From contig NZ_CP011132.1 of NCBI RefSeq assembly GCF_000981805.1, positions 372,001 to 436,000 on the forward strand: a stretch of 64,000 nucleotides of DNA, given 5' to 3'. The first letter of the stretch is position 1. Each line of letters begins with the position of its first letter. This DNA comes from Citrobacter amalonaticus Y19. GTDB lineage: Bacteria > Pseudomonadota > Gammaproteobacteria > Enterobacterales > Enterobacteriaceae. The translations under genes were made by a program, and so were the position numbers. The notes under the pieces are model-generated. The model was not told where the DNA came from, did no database searches, and was given only the letters and a program-made list of their open reading frames with translations. Of this stretch, positions 8,202 through 17,186 are shown in pieces.

Positions 8202-10019
8202 ATGTTGAACGCCTGGCACCTACCGGTTGCCCCATTTGTTAAGCAAAACAAAGACCAACTAACCATTACGCTCTGGCTGACGGGAGAGAACCTGCCGCAG
8301 CGCGTCACGCTACGTGCGGAACATGACAATGAAGAAACCGCGCTGGTGATGCACAAACTGCGCGCGCAGCCGCAACCCGGCGTGACGGCCTGGCGTGCGG
8401 CGATTGATCTTCGCAGCGGACAGCCGCGTCGGCGCTACAGCTTCAAGCTGCTCTGGCTCGATCGTCAGTTGTGGTTCACGCCGCAAGGGTTCAGCCGTTT
8501 TCCACCCGCCCGTCTGGAGCAATTTGCCGTGGATGCGCCGGACAGCGGGCCGCAGTGGGTTGCCGATCAGGTTTTCTACCAAATCTTTCCTGACCGCTTC
8601 GCGCGTAGTGCGTCACGCGACGCACAGCAGGATAAGGTCTATTACCATCACGCCGCCGGGCAGGAAATTGTGCTGCGTGACTGGGACGAACCGCTGACGG
8701 CACAAGCCGGTGGATCAACCTTCTACGGCGGCGATCTCGACGGCATCTGCGAAAAGCTGCCATACCTGAAGAAGCTGGGCGTCACCGCGCTGTACCTGAA
8801 TCCGGTATTCACCGCCCCGAGCGTGCATAAATATGATACCGAGGATTACCGTCACGTTGACCCGCAGTTTGGCGGCGATCCGGCGCTGTTGCGACTGCGG
8901 CTGAAAACGCAACAGCGGGGGATGCGGCTGGTGCTGGACGGCGTGTTTAACCACAGCGGCGATTCCCACGCGTGGTTTGACAGGCATCATCGCGGCTCTG
9001 GCGGCGCGTGCCACCATCCTGACTCTCCCTGGCGCGACTGGTACAGATTTTCGCCGGACGGCGTCGCGCTGGACTGGCTGGGCTACCCCAGTCTGCCGAA
9101 GCTGGATTATCAGTCCGAAAGTCTGGTCAATGAAATGTATCGTGGCGAAGACAGCATCGTTCGTCACTGGCTGAAAGCGCCGTGGAACATGGACGGCTGG
9201 CGGCTCGACGTCGTGCATATGCTGGGTGAAGCGGGCGGTGCGCGTAATAACCTTCAGCATGTCGCGGGGATCACTCAGGCGGCGAAGGAAACGCAGCCAG
9301 AAGCCTACGTCTTTGGCGAACATTTTGGTGATGCGCGACAGTGGCTGCAGGCGGATGCCGAAGATGCCGCCATGAACTACCGTGGTTTCACTTTCCCGCT
9401 ATGGGGCTTCCTCGCCAATACCGATATCTCTTACGATCCCCAGCAGATTGACGCGCAAACCTGTATGGCGTGGATGGATAACTACCGCGCCGGACTCTCT
9501 CATCAACAGCAGTTGCGGATGTTCAACCAGCTCGACAGCCACGATACCGCGCGTTTCAAATCGCTGTTAGGTAAAGATGTCGCCCGCCTGCCGCTGGCGG
9601 TCGTCTGGCTGTTTAGCTGGCCCGGTGTGCCCTGTATCTATTACGGTGATGAGGTAGGGCTGGATGGCGATAACGATCCGTTCTGCCGCAAGACGTTTCC
9701 CTGGCAGGCGGAAAAACAGGATGCCACGTTGCTTGCCCTGTATCAGCGGATGGCGAAACTAAGGCATAGTATCCCGGCGCTGCGCTACGGCGGATGTCAG
9801 GTTATCTATGCAGAAGATAACGTGGTGGTATTTTTGCGCGTCTACCAGCAGCAGCGCGTGCTGGTGGCGATTAACCGCGGCGATGCCTGTGAAGTGGTAC
9901 TCCCGACTTCACCGCTGCTGAACGTGACAGAATGGCACTGTAAAGAAGGGAAAGGGCAGTTGTCTGATGACATCCTGACGCTGCCGGCGATTTCCGCCAC
10001 GCTCTGGCTGAGTCACTGA
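8202..10019 (+). CDS. malZ: Maltodextrin glucosidase MalZ
   Basis: Cytoplasmic GH13 enzyme that removes glucose from the reducing end of short maltodextrins. It has 605 residues from the ATG at 8202 (MLNAWHLPVAPF); a GTG sits directly before it, but the ATG is better spaced from the AAGGGGA ribosome site. A beta-rich N-terminal domain (about 1-120) precedes the barrel. Catalytic regions are visible: DGVFNHSG, GWRLDVVHM (nucleophile Asp), GEHFGDA (acid Glu) and DSHDTAR. The 3' end overlaps the convergent LysR gene by 7 bases. Confidence 0.97.
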   Translation: MLNAWHLPVAPFVKQNKDQLTITLWLTGENLPQRVTLRAEHDNEETALVMHKLRAQPQPGVTAWRAAIDLRSGQPRRRYSFKLLWLDRQLWFTPQGFSRFPPARLEQFAVDAPDSGPQWVADQVFYQIFPDRFARSASRDAQQDKVYYHHAAGQEIVLRDWDEPLTAQAGGSTFYGGDLDGICEKLPYLKKLGVTALYLNPVFTAPSVHKYDTEDYRHVDPQFGGDPALLRLRLKTQQRGMRLVLDGVFNHSGDSHAWFDRHHRGSGGACHHPDSPWRDWYRFSPDGVALDWLGYPSLPKLDYQSESLVNEMYRGEDSIVRHWLKAPWNMDGWRLDVVHMLGEAGGARNNLQHVAGITQAAKETQPEAYVFGEHFGDARQWLQADAEDAAMNYRGFTFPLWGFLANTDISYDPQQIDAQTCMAWMDNYRAGLSHQQQLRMFNQLDSHDTARFKSLLGKDVARLPLAVVWLFSWPGVPCIYYGDEVGLDGDNDPFCRKTFPWQAEKQDATLLALYQRMAKLRHSIPALRYGGCQVIYAEDNVVVFLRVYQQQRVLVAINRGDACEVVLPTSPLLNVTEWHCKEGKGQLSDDILTLPAISATLWLSH

Positions 10020-10915
10020 TACAGCCGCGCGATGTCGTGGCTGGCAAGCAGCGTTTCCCGCCACCAACGATGCGCCAGCCCGTTTTGTCCATCGCGCCAT
10101 GCCATATAGGCGACATCTTTTTCACGAAAAGAGATGACGCTTTTTTCAACCAGTTCGCCCGTGGCAAGCCACGGGCTGGCAATATGGCGCGGGAGAAACC
10201 CGCAGCCTATCCCGGCGCGCAGTAGTGCTACTTTGCTGTGAAAATCATCAACATGAATCTGCGACTGTTCTTCCATCAGGTTGGTTTGCATCGGGTGGCA
10301 AAAGCGCGCGCTGTCGCTGATGACAATGGCGCGGTGCAGGCAGAGTTGTTCATTAGTCAATTTGTCCGCTATTGCGGCCAGCGGGTGATTGGGCGCCACC
10401 ACAAAGACATTATCCAGGGTGCCTAACATTTTGTAAGACCACGCGGCGGAGGTGGGGGGCTCATTAATCGCGCCAAGAATGATATCCGCGCCATTATGCG
10501 TTAACTCTTCCCATGACCCTGCCAGCGTGTGGTACGAAAATTTAAGCCGCGTCTGTTTGTTCAGCGCGTGAAAGGCCTCGATGAGGGGTAACAGCGCCTC
10601 AAAGGGAAAGGAGACATCCAGCGCAATGTCCAGCTCTTTCTCCCAGCCGGAGCTCAACTGCTGCGCCTGCTTTTCCAGATCTTTTGCCGCACTGAGCAGC
10701 AAACGTCCCTTTTCCAGCATCATCAGTCCGGTATCGGTGAATTTTGCCCGATGCCCGGAGCGGTCAAGCAGTTCAATGTTCAGATCTTTTTCCAGCTTCT
10801 GAATCATATAGCTGAGTGCCGCGGGCGTCTTAAACAACGATTCAGCTGCGGCGGCAAACGTCCCGTATTTGTCGATGGCGTCCAGTATAAGCAAAACGTC
10901 CAGATTAATGCGCAT
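10013..10915 (-). CDS. LysR-family regulator, YhaJ-like
   Basis: Transcription regulator of 300 residues. The ATG at 10915 (MRINLDVLLILDAIDKYG) places the winged helix-turn-helix at residues 1-65, with the recognition segment FAAAAESLFKTPAALSYMIQKLE. The effector domain follows (about 90-295). An in-frame ATG at 11005 would add a hydrophobic 30-residue leader and is unlikely. Residues such as SALSY/ALSYMIQKLE and DRSGHRAKFT recall the E. coli YhaJ subgroup. It is divergent from the hydrolase gene at 11184 and is probably its regulator; the inducer is unknown. Confidence 0.88.
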   Translation of the reverse strand: MRINLDVLLILDAIDKYGTFAAAAESLFKTPAALSYMIQKLEKDLNIELLDRSGHRAKFTDTGLMMLEKGRLLLSAAKDLEKQAQQLSSGWEKELDIALDVSFPFEALLPLIEAFHALNKQTRLKFSYHTLAGSWEELTHNGADIILGAINEPPTSAAWSYKMLGTLDNVFVVAPNHPLAAIADKLTNEQLCLHRAIVISDSARFCHPMQTNLMEEQSQIHVDDFHSKVALLRAGIGCGFLPRHIASPWLATGELVEKSVISFREKDVAYMAWRDGQNGLAHRWWRETLLASHDIARLYQ

Positions 10916-11077
10916 AGGTTGAAAATGTCCCTGAAAATAAACCCTTCTGTTGTACCGAATGACGAGAAACAAAACCAGTGAATAAATTAGACGGAAGATG
11001 CGCATTTTTTTGAAAGTGTAAAGATATATCGTCCGAAAAGTTTATTTCACAGAACGGTAAGTTTTCTTTAATAAGTC

Positions 11078-11099
11078 GTTAGAAATTTCCAACTATACT
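11078..11099. promoter_or_regulatory. Candidate LysR operator and promoter for the hydrolase operon
   Basis: GTTAGAAATTTCCAAC (11078-11093) is a near-perfect 16-base palindrome in the divergent gap, abutting a TATACT -10 (11094-11099). The half-site appears again inverted as AATTTCTAAC at 11152-11161. The position between a LysR gene and its divergent target suggests the regulator's binding site. The function is inferred. Confidence 0.45.
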
Positions 11100-11183
11100 A
11101 AACAGGCTTTCTGATTCAGGATTTGATGGCTGACGGCAGATACCAAACATCAATTTCTAACTGATTAATTAAGGAAGTATATT

Positions 11184-11825
11184 ATGTCTATTCGGGAACT
11201 GATTAATCCATCAAACTCGTCGCTTATTTTTATTGACCATCAGCCGCAAATGGCATTTGGGGTGGCTAATATTGATCGCCAGACGTTGAAAAATAATACG
11301 GTTGCGCTGGCGAAGGCAGGCAAAATATTTAATGTGCCGGTCATTTATACGTCAGTCGAAACAAAAAGTTTTAGTGGTTACATCTGGCCTGAGTTACTGG
11401 CTGTACACCCGGATGTGAAACCTATCGAACGTACCTCTATGAACTCCTGGGAAGACGCGGCATTTGTGAAAGCCGTGGCGGCGACCGGACGTAAAAAACT
11501 GATTATCTCTGCGCTATGGACCGAAGTGTGCCTGACTTTCCCGGCGCTGATGGCGCTGGAAGCCGGTTACGAAGTGTATGTCGTAACGGACACCTCCGGC
11601 GGCACCTCTGTTGATGCGCATGAACGCGCCATTGACCGTATGGTGCAGGCCGGTGCCGTCCCGGTGACCTGGCAGCAGGTTCTGCTGGAGTACCAGCGTG
11701 ACTGGTCGCGGAAGGAGACTTATGACGCGGTGATGAGTCTGGTTCGTGAACACAGCGGCGCCTACGGTATGGGCGTGGATTATGCCTACACCATGGTACA
11801 TGGCGCACCGGAACGCAAAGCATAA
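11184..11825 (+). CDS. Isochorismatase-fold hydrolase, YcaC-like
   Basis: Cysteine hydrolase of 213 residues starting MSIRELINPSNSSLIFIDHQPQM. The putative catalytic set matches YcaC: D18 (FIDHQ), R81 (IERTSMNSW, where other family members carry Lys) and C114 (ALWTEVCLTF). The real substrate of YcaC-type enzymes is not established, so no reaction is claimed. AAGGAAG sits 7 bases upstream of the ATG. It is the first gene of a run with the ABM protein and the amidohydrolase, divergent from the LysR gene. Confidence 0.88.
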   Translation: MSIRELINPSNSSLIFIDHQPQMAFGVANIDRQTLKNNTVALAKAGKIFNVPVIYTSVETKSFSGYIWPELLAVHPDVKPIERTSMNSWEDAAFVKAVAATGRKKLIISALWTEVCLTFPALMALEAGYEVYVVTDTSGGTSVDAHERAIDRMVQAGAVPVTWQQVLLEYQRDWSRKETYDAVMSLVREHSGAYGMGVDYAYTMVHGAPERKA

Positions 11826-11935
11826 ACCCCCTTCATCCTTCACGCCGCAGCGACGCGACATGAAGGATGTTGTGTCGTGGAATGTCTGGCTTATGGCGGG
11901 GCAACCCGCCATTAACCTTCAGCAAGGAATCTGTC

Positions 11936-12481
11936 ATGGCGCAAAATACACATGTGACGTTGGTGATTACGCATACGCTGCAGCCTGATCAGGCGGCGCG
12001 CTATGAGTTATGGCTAGGGAAAATTATGCCTGTTGCCGCCTCGTATCCCGGTCATCTTGGTGCGAACGTGATTCGTCCGACGGACGGGCAGAATCTGTGG
12101 AACATCATTATTCGCTTCGACACGCTCGAACATCTCTACAACTGGACGCAGTCGGATACGCGGCGACTTCTGGTCGAGGAGATCGCCCCGCTGCTGGCGG
12201 AAGGCGATAAAACCGAGATCCACACCGAAGCGGCATTCTGGTTTACGCCGCCCGCGCCGCATGTCCGTCAACCACTGCGCTGGAAGCAGTTTCTGATCAC
12301 CCTGTTGGTTATTTTCCCCAGCACCAATCTGGTGCCGTGGTTGACCGGCATGCTATTGCCCTCGTTGAAGGGAACGCTATTACTGCATCTGATCAACGAT
12401 GCCTGTGTGGTTGCGCTGGTGGTCTGGTTGTGGATGCCCATCGTAACCCGTTTGTTTGCCGGTTGGCTGAAAAAAGCCTGA
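11936..12481 (+). CDS. ABM-domain protein with two C-terminal membrane segments
   Basis: Protein of 181 residues. The start is the ATG at 11936 (MAQNTHVTLVITHTLQPDQA), behind AAGGAA; an earlier in-frame ATG lacks a ribosome site. Residues 1-105 look like an antibiotic-biosynthesis-monooxygenase (ferredoxin-like, YgiN/HmoB type) domain, with the pattern ARYELWLGKIMPVAASYPGHLG and later IIIRFDTLEHLYNW. Residues about 115-180 form two hydrophobic helices that would anchor it in the inner membrane. It lies 110 bases after the hydrolase and 21 before the amidohydrolase. Activity is unknown; small-molecule oxidation is a family guess. Confidence 0.8.
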   Translation: MAQNTHVTLVITHTLQPDQAARYELWLGKIMPVAASYPGHLGANVIRPTDGQNLWNIIIRFDTLEHLYNWTQSDTRRLLVEEIAPLLAEGDKTEIHTEAAFWFTPPAPHVRQPLRWKQFLITLLVIFPSTNLVPWLTGMLLPSLKGTLLLHLINDACVVALVVWLWMPIVTRLFAGWLKKA

Positions 12482-12502
12482 TCGGCTCGTCAGGAGAGCG
12501 TT

Positions 12503-14371
12503 ATGTCTCAAACTGCCTCATTGATTCTGACCCACGGAAAAATACATACCCTCGACAGCCACCGCCCTCAGGCTGACGCCGTGGCGATTAAGGACGGAAA
12601 AATTCTCGCCACGGGAACGCACGATCAGGTGATGCGTTTTGCGGCTGATGGTACGCAGGTGGTGGATCTGAAAGGTCACACTGTGATTCCGGGGCTGAAT
12701 GATTCCCACCTGCACCTGATCCGTGGTGGGTTGAATTACAACCTTGAGCTGCGCTGGGAAGGGGTACCGTCCGTGGCCGATGCGCTGCGTATGTTGAAAG
12801 AACAGGCTGACCGCACCCCGTCGCCGCAGTGGGTTCGCGTGGTGGGCGGCTGGAGTGAATTTCAGTTTGCCGAACGACGGATGCCAACGCTGGAAGAGCT
12901 CAACGATGCCGCGCCGGATACCCCCGTTTTCGTTCTGCATCTCTACGATCGCGCGCTGCTAAACCGCGCGGCGCTGAAAGCCGTGGGATACACCAAAGCG
13001 ACGCCCGATCCGGCGGGCGGCGAAATCGTCCGCGATAGCAACGGCAATCCCACCGGGATGCTGATCGCCAAACCTAACGCCATGATCCTCTATTCGACGT
13101 TGGCGAAAGGGCCGAAACTGCCGCTGGAGATGCAGGTAAACTCCACGCGCCAGTTTATGCGCGAACTGAATCGTCTCGGGTTGACCAGCGCCATCGACGC
13201 AGGCGGTGGTTTTCAGAACTACCCGGAAGATTACGAGATCATCGAGCAGTTGCATGCCAAAAATCAGATGACGGTGCGCATTGCCTATAACCTGTTTACA
13301 CAGCGACCGAAGCAGGAGCTGGACGATTTCGAACGCTGGACCGATATGCTCAAGCCGGGTCAGGGGACCGATTTCTATCGTGCGAACGGCGCCGGGGAGA
13401 TGCTGGTCTTCTCCGCTGCGGACTTCGAAGACTTCCTGCAACCGCGCCCGGATTTGCCGGAAGGGATGGAGGATGAGCTGGAGCGCGTCGTGCGCCATCT
13501 GGTGGAACACCGCTGGCCGTTCCGTCTGCATGCCACTTACGATGAGTCGATCAGCCGGATGCTGGATGTGTTCGAGAAAGTGAACCGTGATATTCCGTTT
13601 AATGGCCTGCACTGGTTCTTCGATCACGCCGAGACCATCAGCGAGCGCAATATCGATCGCGTGAAAGCGCTGGGCGGCGGCATTGCGGTACAGCATCGCA
13701 TGGCATTCCAGGGCGAATATTTTATCGACCGCTACGGGAAAGAGGCGGTGAAACATACGCCGCCGGTGGCGAAAATGTTGGCCGCCGGGGTGCCGGTGGG
13801 GCTTGGAACGGATGCCACTCGCGTCGCCAGCTATAACCCGTGGACGGCGCTGTACTGGCTGGTTTCCGGGCGTACGGTCGGCGGAACGGCGATGTATGAC
13901 GATAACAACCGTCTGCCGCGCGACGTGGCGCTGGAACTGTGGACGGCAGGGAGCGCGTGGTTTTCCAGCGAGCAGGGCAAGAAAGGGCGCATTGCCAACG
14001 ATCAACTGGCCGACCTGGTGGTGCTGTCAAAAGACTACTTCAGCGTGCCGGAAGAGGAGATCAAAGGCATTGAGTCGGTGATGACGATTGTCGATGGCAA
14101 AGTGGTGTATGCCGCTGGTCAGTTCACTCCGCTGGCGCCGCCGTCGATTCCGGTCGTTCCGGACTGGTCTCCGGTGGTGAACGTTCCGGGACACTACCGT
14201 TCGGCGCCGCCAACCGCCGCGAAAGTGAGCGCGGTGGTGCAGATGCATCAGTGTTGCGGTAGCTGTGGCGTGCACGGTCATCAGCATGATATCGCCCGCC
14301 AGTCGGGGATCCCGGTGTCTGACGATCGGGCGTTCTGGGGCGCGCTCGGCTGCTCGTGCTTCGCGTTTTAA
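12503..14371 (+). CDS. YtcJ-type metal-dependent amidohydrolase with Cys/His-rich tail
   Basis: Amidohydrolase_3 family enzyme of 622 residues that would hydrolyse C-N bonds in an unidentified substrate. N- and C-terminal parts form the usual beta-sandwich around the barrel. Predicted metal and catalytic residues: H69 and H71 (DSHLHL), H343 (RLHATYDES), H375 (FDHAE) and D437 (GTDATR). After residue 570 the chain has an extra tail with H582, C584, C585, C588, H591, H593, H595 and then C617 and C619, which is not part of the standard fold and looks metal-binding. GGAG precedes the ATG. There is no signal peptide, so it is probably cytoplasmic. Confidence 0.87.
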   Translation: MSQTASLILTHGKIHTLDSHRPQADAVAIKDGKILATGTHDQVMRFAADGTQVVDLKGHTVIPGLNDSHLHLIRGGLNYNLELRWEGVPSVADALRMLKEQADRTPSPQWVRVVGGWSEFQFAERRMPTLEELNDAAPDTPVFVLHLYDRALLNRAALKAVGYTKATPDPAGGEIVRDSNGNPTGMLIAKPNAMILYSTLAKGPKLPLEMQVNSTRQFMRELNRLGLTSAIDAGGGFQNYPEDYEIIEQLHAKNQMTVRIAYNLFTQRPKQELDDFERWTDMLKPGQGTDFYRANGAGEMLVFSAADFEDFLQPRPDLPEGMEDELERVVRHLVEHRWPFRLHATYDESISRMLDVFEKVNRDIPFNGLHWFFDHAETISERNIDRVKALGGGIAVQHRMAFQGEYFIDRYGKEAVKHTPPVAKMLAAGVPVGLGTDATRVASYNPWTALYWLVSGRTVGGTAMYDDNNRLPRDVALELWTAGSAWFSSEQGKKGRIANDQLADLVVLSKDYFSVPEEEIKGIESVMTIVDGKVVYAAGQFTPLAPPSIPVVPDWSPVVNVPGHYRSAPPTAAKVSAVVQMHQCCGSCGVHGHQHDIARQSGIPVSDDRAFWGALGCSCFAF

Positions 14372-14381
14372 TCCTGCCTTA

Positions 14382-14407
14382 CAGCCTCTGTTTGCGCGCA
14401 GAGGCTG
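14382..14407 (+). terminator. Hairpin after the amidohydrolase gene
   Basis: A perfect 9-base stem, CAGCCTCTG / CAGAGGCTG, with loop TTTGCGCG. No T-run follows, so intrinsic termination is uncertain. It still marks the boundary before the DUF2339 gene, which has its own gap of 100 bases. Confidence 0.45.
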
Positions 14408-14507
14408 AATATATTATCTGAAAAGGAGTTCACTCTGCTAACAGATGTGGCACAAATGCAACAATTTGTGTCATTCTGGACTGTCCTAATACAGTGAAGG
14501 TGGATAC

Positions 14508-17186
14508 ATGGACGACCTTTTAATCCTTGGCTGCGTCTTGTTGTTTTTCGCGCTGGTGGTGGTGCCTGTTCTGTCGATTGTCGCCTTCAATCGCAGTTCG
14601 GCGGTGCGCGGAGAGCTTGCCCGGTTACGCCAACGGGTCGAAGACCTGGAACAACGCGGCGTCGTAGCACCTGTGGTAACACCGATGGCAGCGGCCCCGG
14701 TTCAGCCCGCAGAGACGGTTATGGAGGCAGAACCGACCCCGATCCCGGTAGCGGTGCCAGAACCTGAACTCAAACCCAAACCGACTTCGGCTAATCCCTG
14801 GCGCTCACATACGCCGCAGAAAGCGGCTATCGTCAAAGCAGAGACTCTCGTCGAAAAAGCCTCCCCTGTCGCGGGCGCGCAACCTTCTGCCTTTGGCGGC
14901 GTGATGTCGTCGCTGGTGCGCTGGTTTATGCAGGGTAACCCGATGGCAAAACTGGGGATCCTGCTTCTCTTTCTTGGCCTCTCTTTCCTGTTGCGCTATA
15001 CGGTCGAGCACTCCCTGTTCCCACTTGAACTGCGCCTGGTTGCAGCGGCGCTGTTTGCGATTGTCCTGCTGGCGATAGGCTGGCGTCTGCGGCATAAACA
15101 GCCGGTTTATGCCCTCATTTTGCAGGGCGGGGCAACCGGTGCGCTCTATCTCACCGTCTTTGGCGCGTTTCGCCTCTGGCAGATGCTGCCGATGACGCTG
15201 GCCTTTGTACTGCTGGTGGTCATCTGCGCGGCAAGCGTTGGGCTGGCGATTTTGCAAAAAGCGCTCAGTCTGGCGATGCTGGCGAGCCTCGGTGGCTATC
15301 TTGCGCCATTGCTACTGTCGACGGGAAGCGGCAACTATGTGGCGCTGTTCTCCTTCTATCTGTTGCTGTCGGTCGGCATTCTGGCGATCAGCATCTGGCA
15401 ACACTGGCGCGAGCTTAATCTGCTTGGGCTGCTCTTTACCTTCGGTGTGGGCGGTCTCTGGGGGCTGGATGACTATCAGTCCGCGTATTACCTGAACTGC
15501 CAACTGTTCCTGATTGCCAATATTCTACTTTTTGGTGTGCTGAGCGTGGCACTGTCGCTGCGAGCGCAGACGAAGGGTAAGCAGATTATCGATGGCGTGT
15601 TGTTGTTTGCGCCGCCGCTTATTGGCTTTGGCATGCAGTACGCCATCACCCGTCACTGGGAATATGGTCCGGCGCTCAGCGCGCTGGGCTTCGGGGGTTT
15701 TTATCTGGTGCTGGCATGGCTGGCACTGCGCCGCTATCCGTCGCTGGGGCGCCCGCTGGTGCTGGCCGCGCTGGCGCTGGGTGGGGCGTTTACCACCCTT
15801 GCGATCCCGCTGGCGCTGTCGGCGCAGTGGACGTCCATGGCCTGGGCGCTGGAAGGGCTGGGGATTTTGTGGCTGGGTGTGCAACAGCAGCAGCGACGCA
15901 TGAGTTACAGCGGCACCGCGTTGCTGGTACTGGCGCTCGGCAGCGCGCTGTGGGTGCTGGAGAACGGCACCACCGCGCTTTCTGTGATGCTGATTTTTGC
16001 CGTACTCAGCGCCTGCTGGCTGGCAGGGGCGTGGCTGTGGCGTAAGATTGAACTACGCGGTAGCGCGGGACTGCTGGCGGGCGGCGTGATCTTCTGGATC
16101 GTGGCGCTCGGTGGCGCAGCGCAGTGGTTGCTGACCACCCATTCGCAGGTGATGGCGGGTGTGCTGGCGCTGATGGCCGTGTCGGTCTGGGGCTGGCGAT
16201 TTGCCGCTGCCCGCCTGGCGTGGCAGGAGCTGGATATCAGCAAATGGCTACTGTGGCCGATGATGCTGACGGTAGTGGGGTATCAGATTTCTCAGCAGCA
16301 GATTTTTGCCGCGGGCTGGCAGAATCTGGCCTGGTGCCTGGCCTTACCCACTGCGGTAGCGTTGCTTCGGCGCGATGCTGAGGCGTTACCACCGCGTCTT
16401 TCCAGACTGGCGCATCTCTCGCTTTTCTGGACGATTCTGTTGGCGCTGGCGGCGGAACTGTTCTGGTTTGCCCGCGACCTGCCGTGGGGTATGGCGGCCT
16501 GGGGAAGCGGTGTGGCAATGGCGGCAGGCGGGGTGCTGATTTTCCTCGTCTCGATGGCCGTTCGTCGTCAGTTCTGGCCGTTCCGGGTCTGGCCCGCGTT
16601 GTACGCCTGTCAGGCGCTGATTCCCGTCGCGGCGGTGCTGGTCGGTCTGTTAGTGCTAACGAATTTACAGGACGGCGTGGTCTATCGTCAGACATATCTG
16701 CCGCTGATCAACCCGCTGGAAGAGGGGGCGGCTTTTGCGCTGCTGGGATTGATGGTGTTTTATCGCGGTTCCCTGCGCTTTTTCCCGGTGCAGTTGTCGG
16801 TATGTCGCCCATGGCCTGTGGTTGCGCTGATAGCGCTCGGCTTCTGGTGGCTGAATGGTATGCTGCTGCGCGCGTTGGCCTGGTATGGCGACGTGGCGTG
16901 GAGCATGGAAGCGCTGTGGCATTCACGGCTGATTCAGACCTGTTTTGCCCTGTTCTGGATGCTGATGGCGTTGGTGGTGATGTTGCGCGCGACCCGTTAT
17001 CGCTCACGTCGGGAATGGTTGTGCGGGGCGGTATTGTTAGGGATTGTGATTGTGAAACTGATGCTGGTGGACAGCGCGCGTGGCGGCGGCCTGGCGCGTG
17101 CGGTCGCGTTTATCGGTGTGGCTATCCTGGTGCTCATTGTCGGGTATTTTTCACCGTTACCGCCCAAAGCTGGAGAAGAAAAATGA
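14508..17186 (+). CDS. DUF2339 polytopic membrane protein
   Basis: Large inner-membrane protein of 892 residues and unknown function. It has an N-terminal membrane segment (about 5-25), a short coiled coil (RGELARLRQRVEDLEQR), a Pro/Glu-rich linker to about residue 135, and then roughly 20 or more hydrophobic segments to the C-terminus. The domain layout and length match DUF2339 proteins. GAAGGTGG lies ahead of the ATG. Its stop overlaps the next start in ATGA, so the two products are very likely made together. Confidence 0.85.
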   Translation: MDDLLILGCVLLFFALVVVPVLSIVAFNRSSAVRGELARLRQRVEDLEQRGVVAPVVTPMAAAPVQPAETVMEAEPTPIPVAVPEPELKPKPTSANPWRSHTPQKAAIVKAETLVEKASPVAGAQPSAFGGVMSSLVRWFMQGNPMAKLGILLLFLGLSFLLRYTVEHSLFPLELRLVAAALFAIVLLAIGWRLRHKQPVYALILQGGATGALYLTVFGAFRLWQMLPMTLAFVLLVVICAASVGLAILQKALSLAMLASLGGYLAPLLLSTGSGNYVALFSFYLLLSVGILAISIWQHWRELNLLGLLFTFGVGGLWGLDDYQSAYYLNCQLFLIANILLFGVLSVALSLRAQTKGKQIIDGVLLFAPPLIGFGMQYAITRHWEYGPALSALGFGGFYLVLAWLALRRYPSLGRPLVLAALALGGAFTTLAIPLALSAQWTSMAWALEGLGILWLGVQQQQRRMSYSGTALLVLALGSALWVLENGTTALSVMLIFAVLSACWLAGAWLWRKIELRGSAGLLAGGVIFWIVALGGAAQWLLTTHSQVMAGVLALMAVSVWGWRFAAARLAWQELDISKWLLWPMMLTVVGYQISQQQIFAAGWQNLAWCLALPTAVALLRRDAEALPPRLSRLAHLSLFWTILLALAAELFWFARDLPWGMAAWGSGVAMAAGGVLIFLVSMAVRRQFWPFRVWPALYACQALIPVAAVLVGLLVLTNLQDGVVYRQTYLPLINPLEEGAAFALLGLMVFYRGSLRFFPVQLSVCRPWPVVALIALGFWWLNGMLLRALAWYGDVAWSMEALWHSRLIQTCFALFWMLMALVVMLRATRYRSRREWLCGAVLLGIVIVKLMLVDSARGGGLARAVAFIGVAILVLIVGYFSPLPPKAGEEK

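Noticed and set aside
12959..14005. 348-residue open frame opposite the amidohydrolase
   Set aside because: Antisense shadow of a clear enzyme gene in GC-rich sequence.
16484..17182. In-frame upstream extension of the DUF3999 gene by 233 residues
   Set aside because: It lies within DUF2339 in another frame and has no signal peptide; the ATG at 17183 gives a proper signal sequence and an ATGA overlap.
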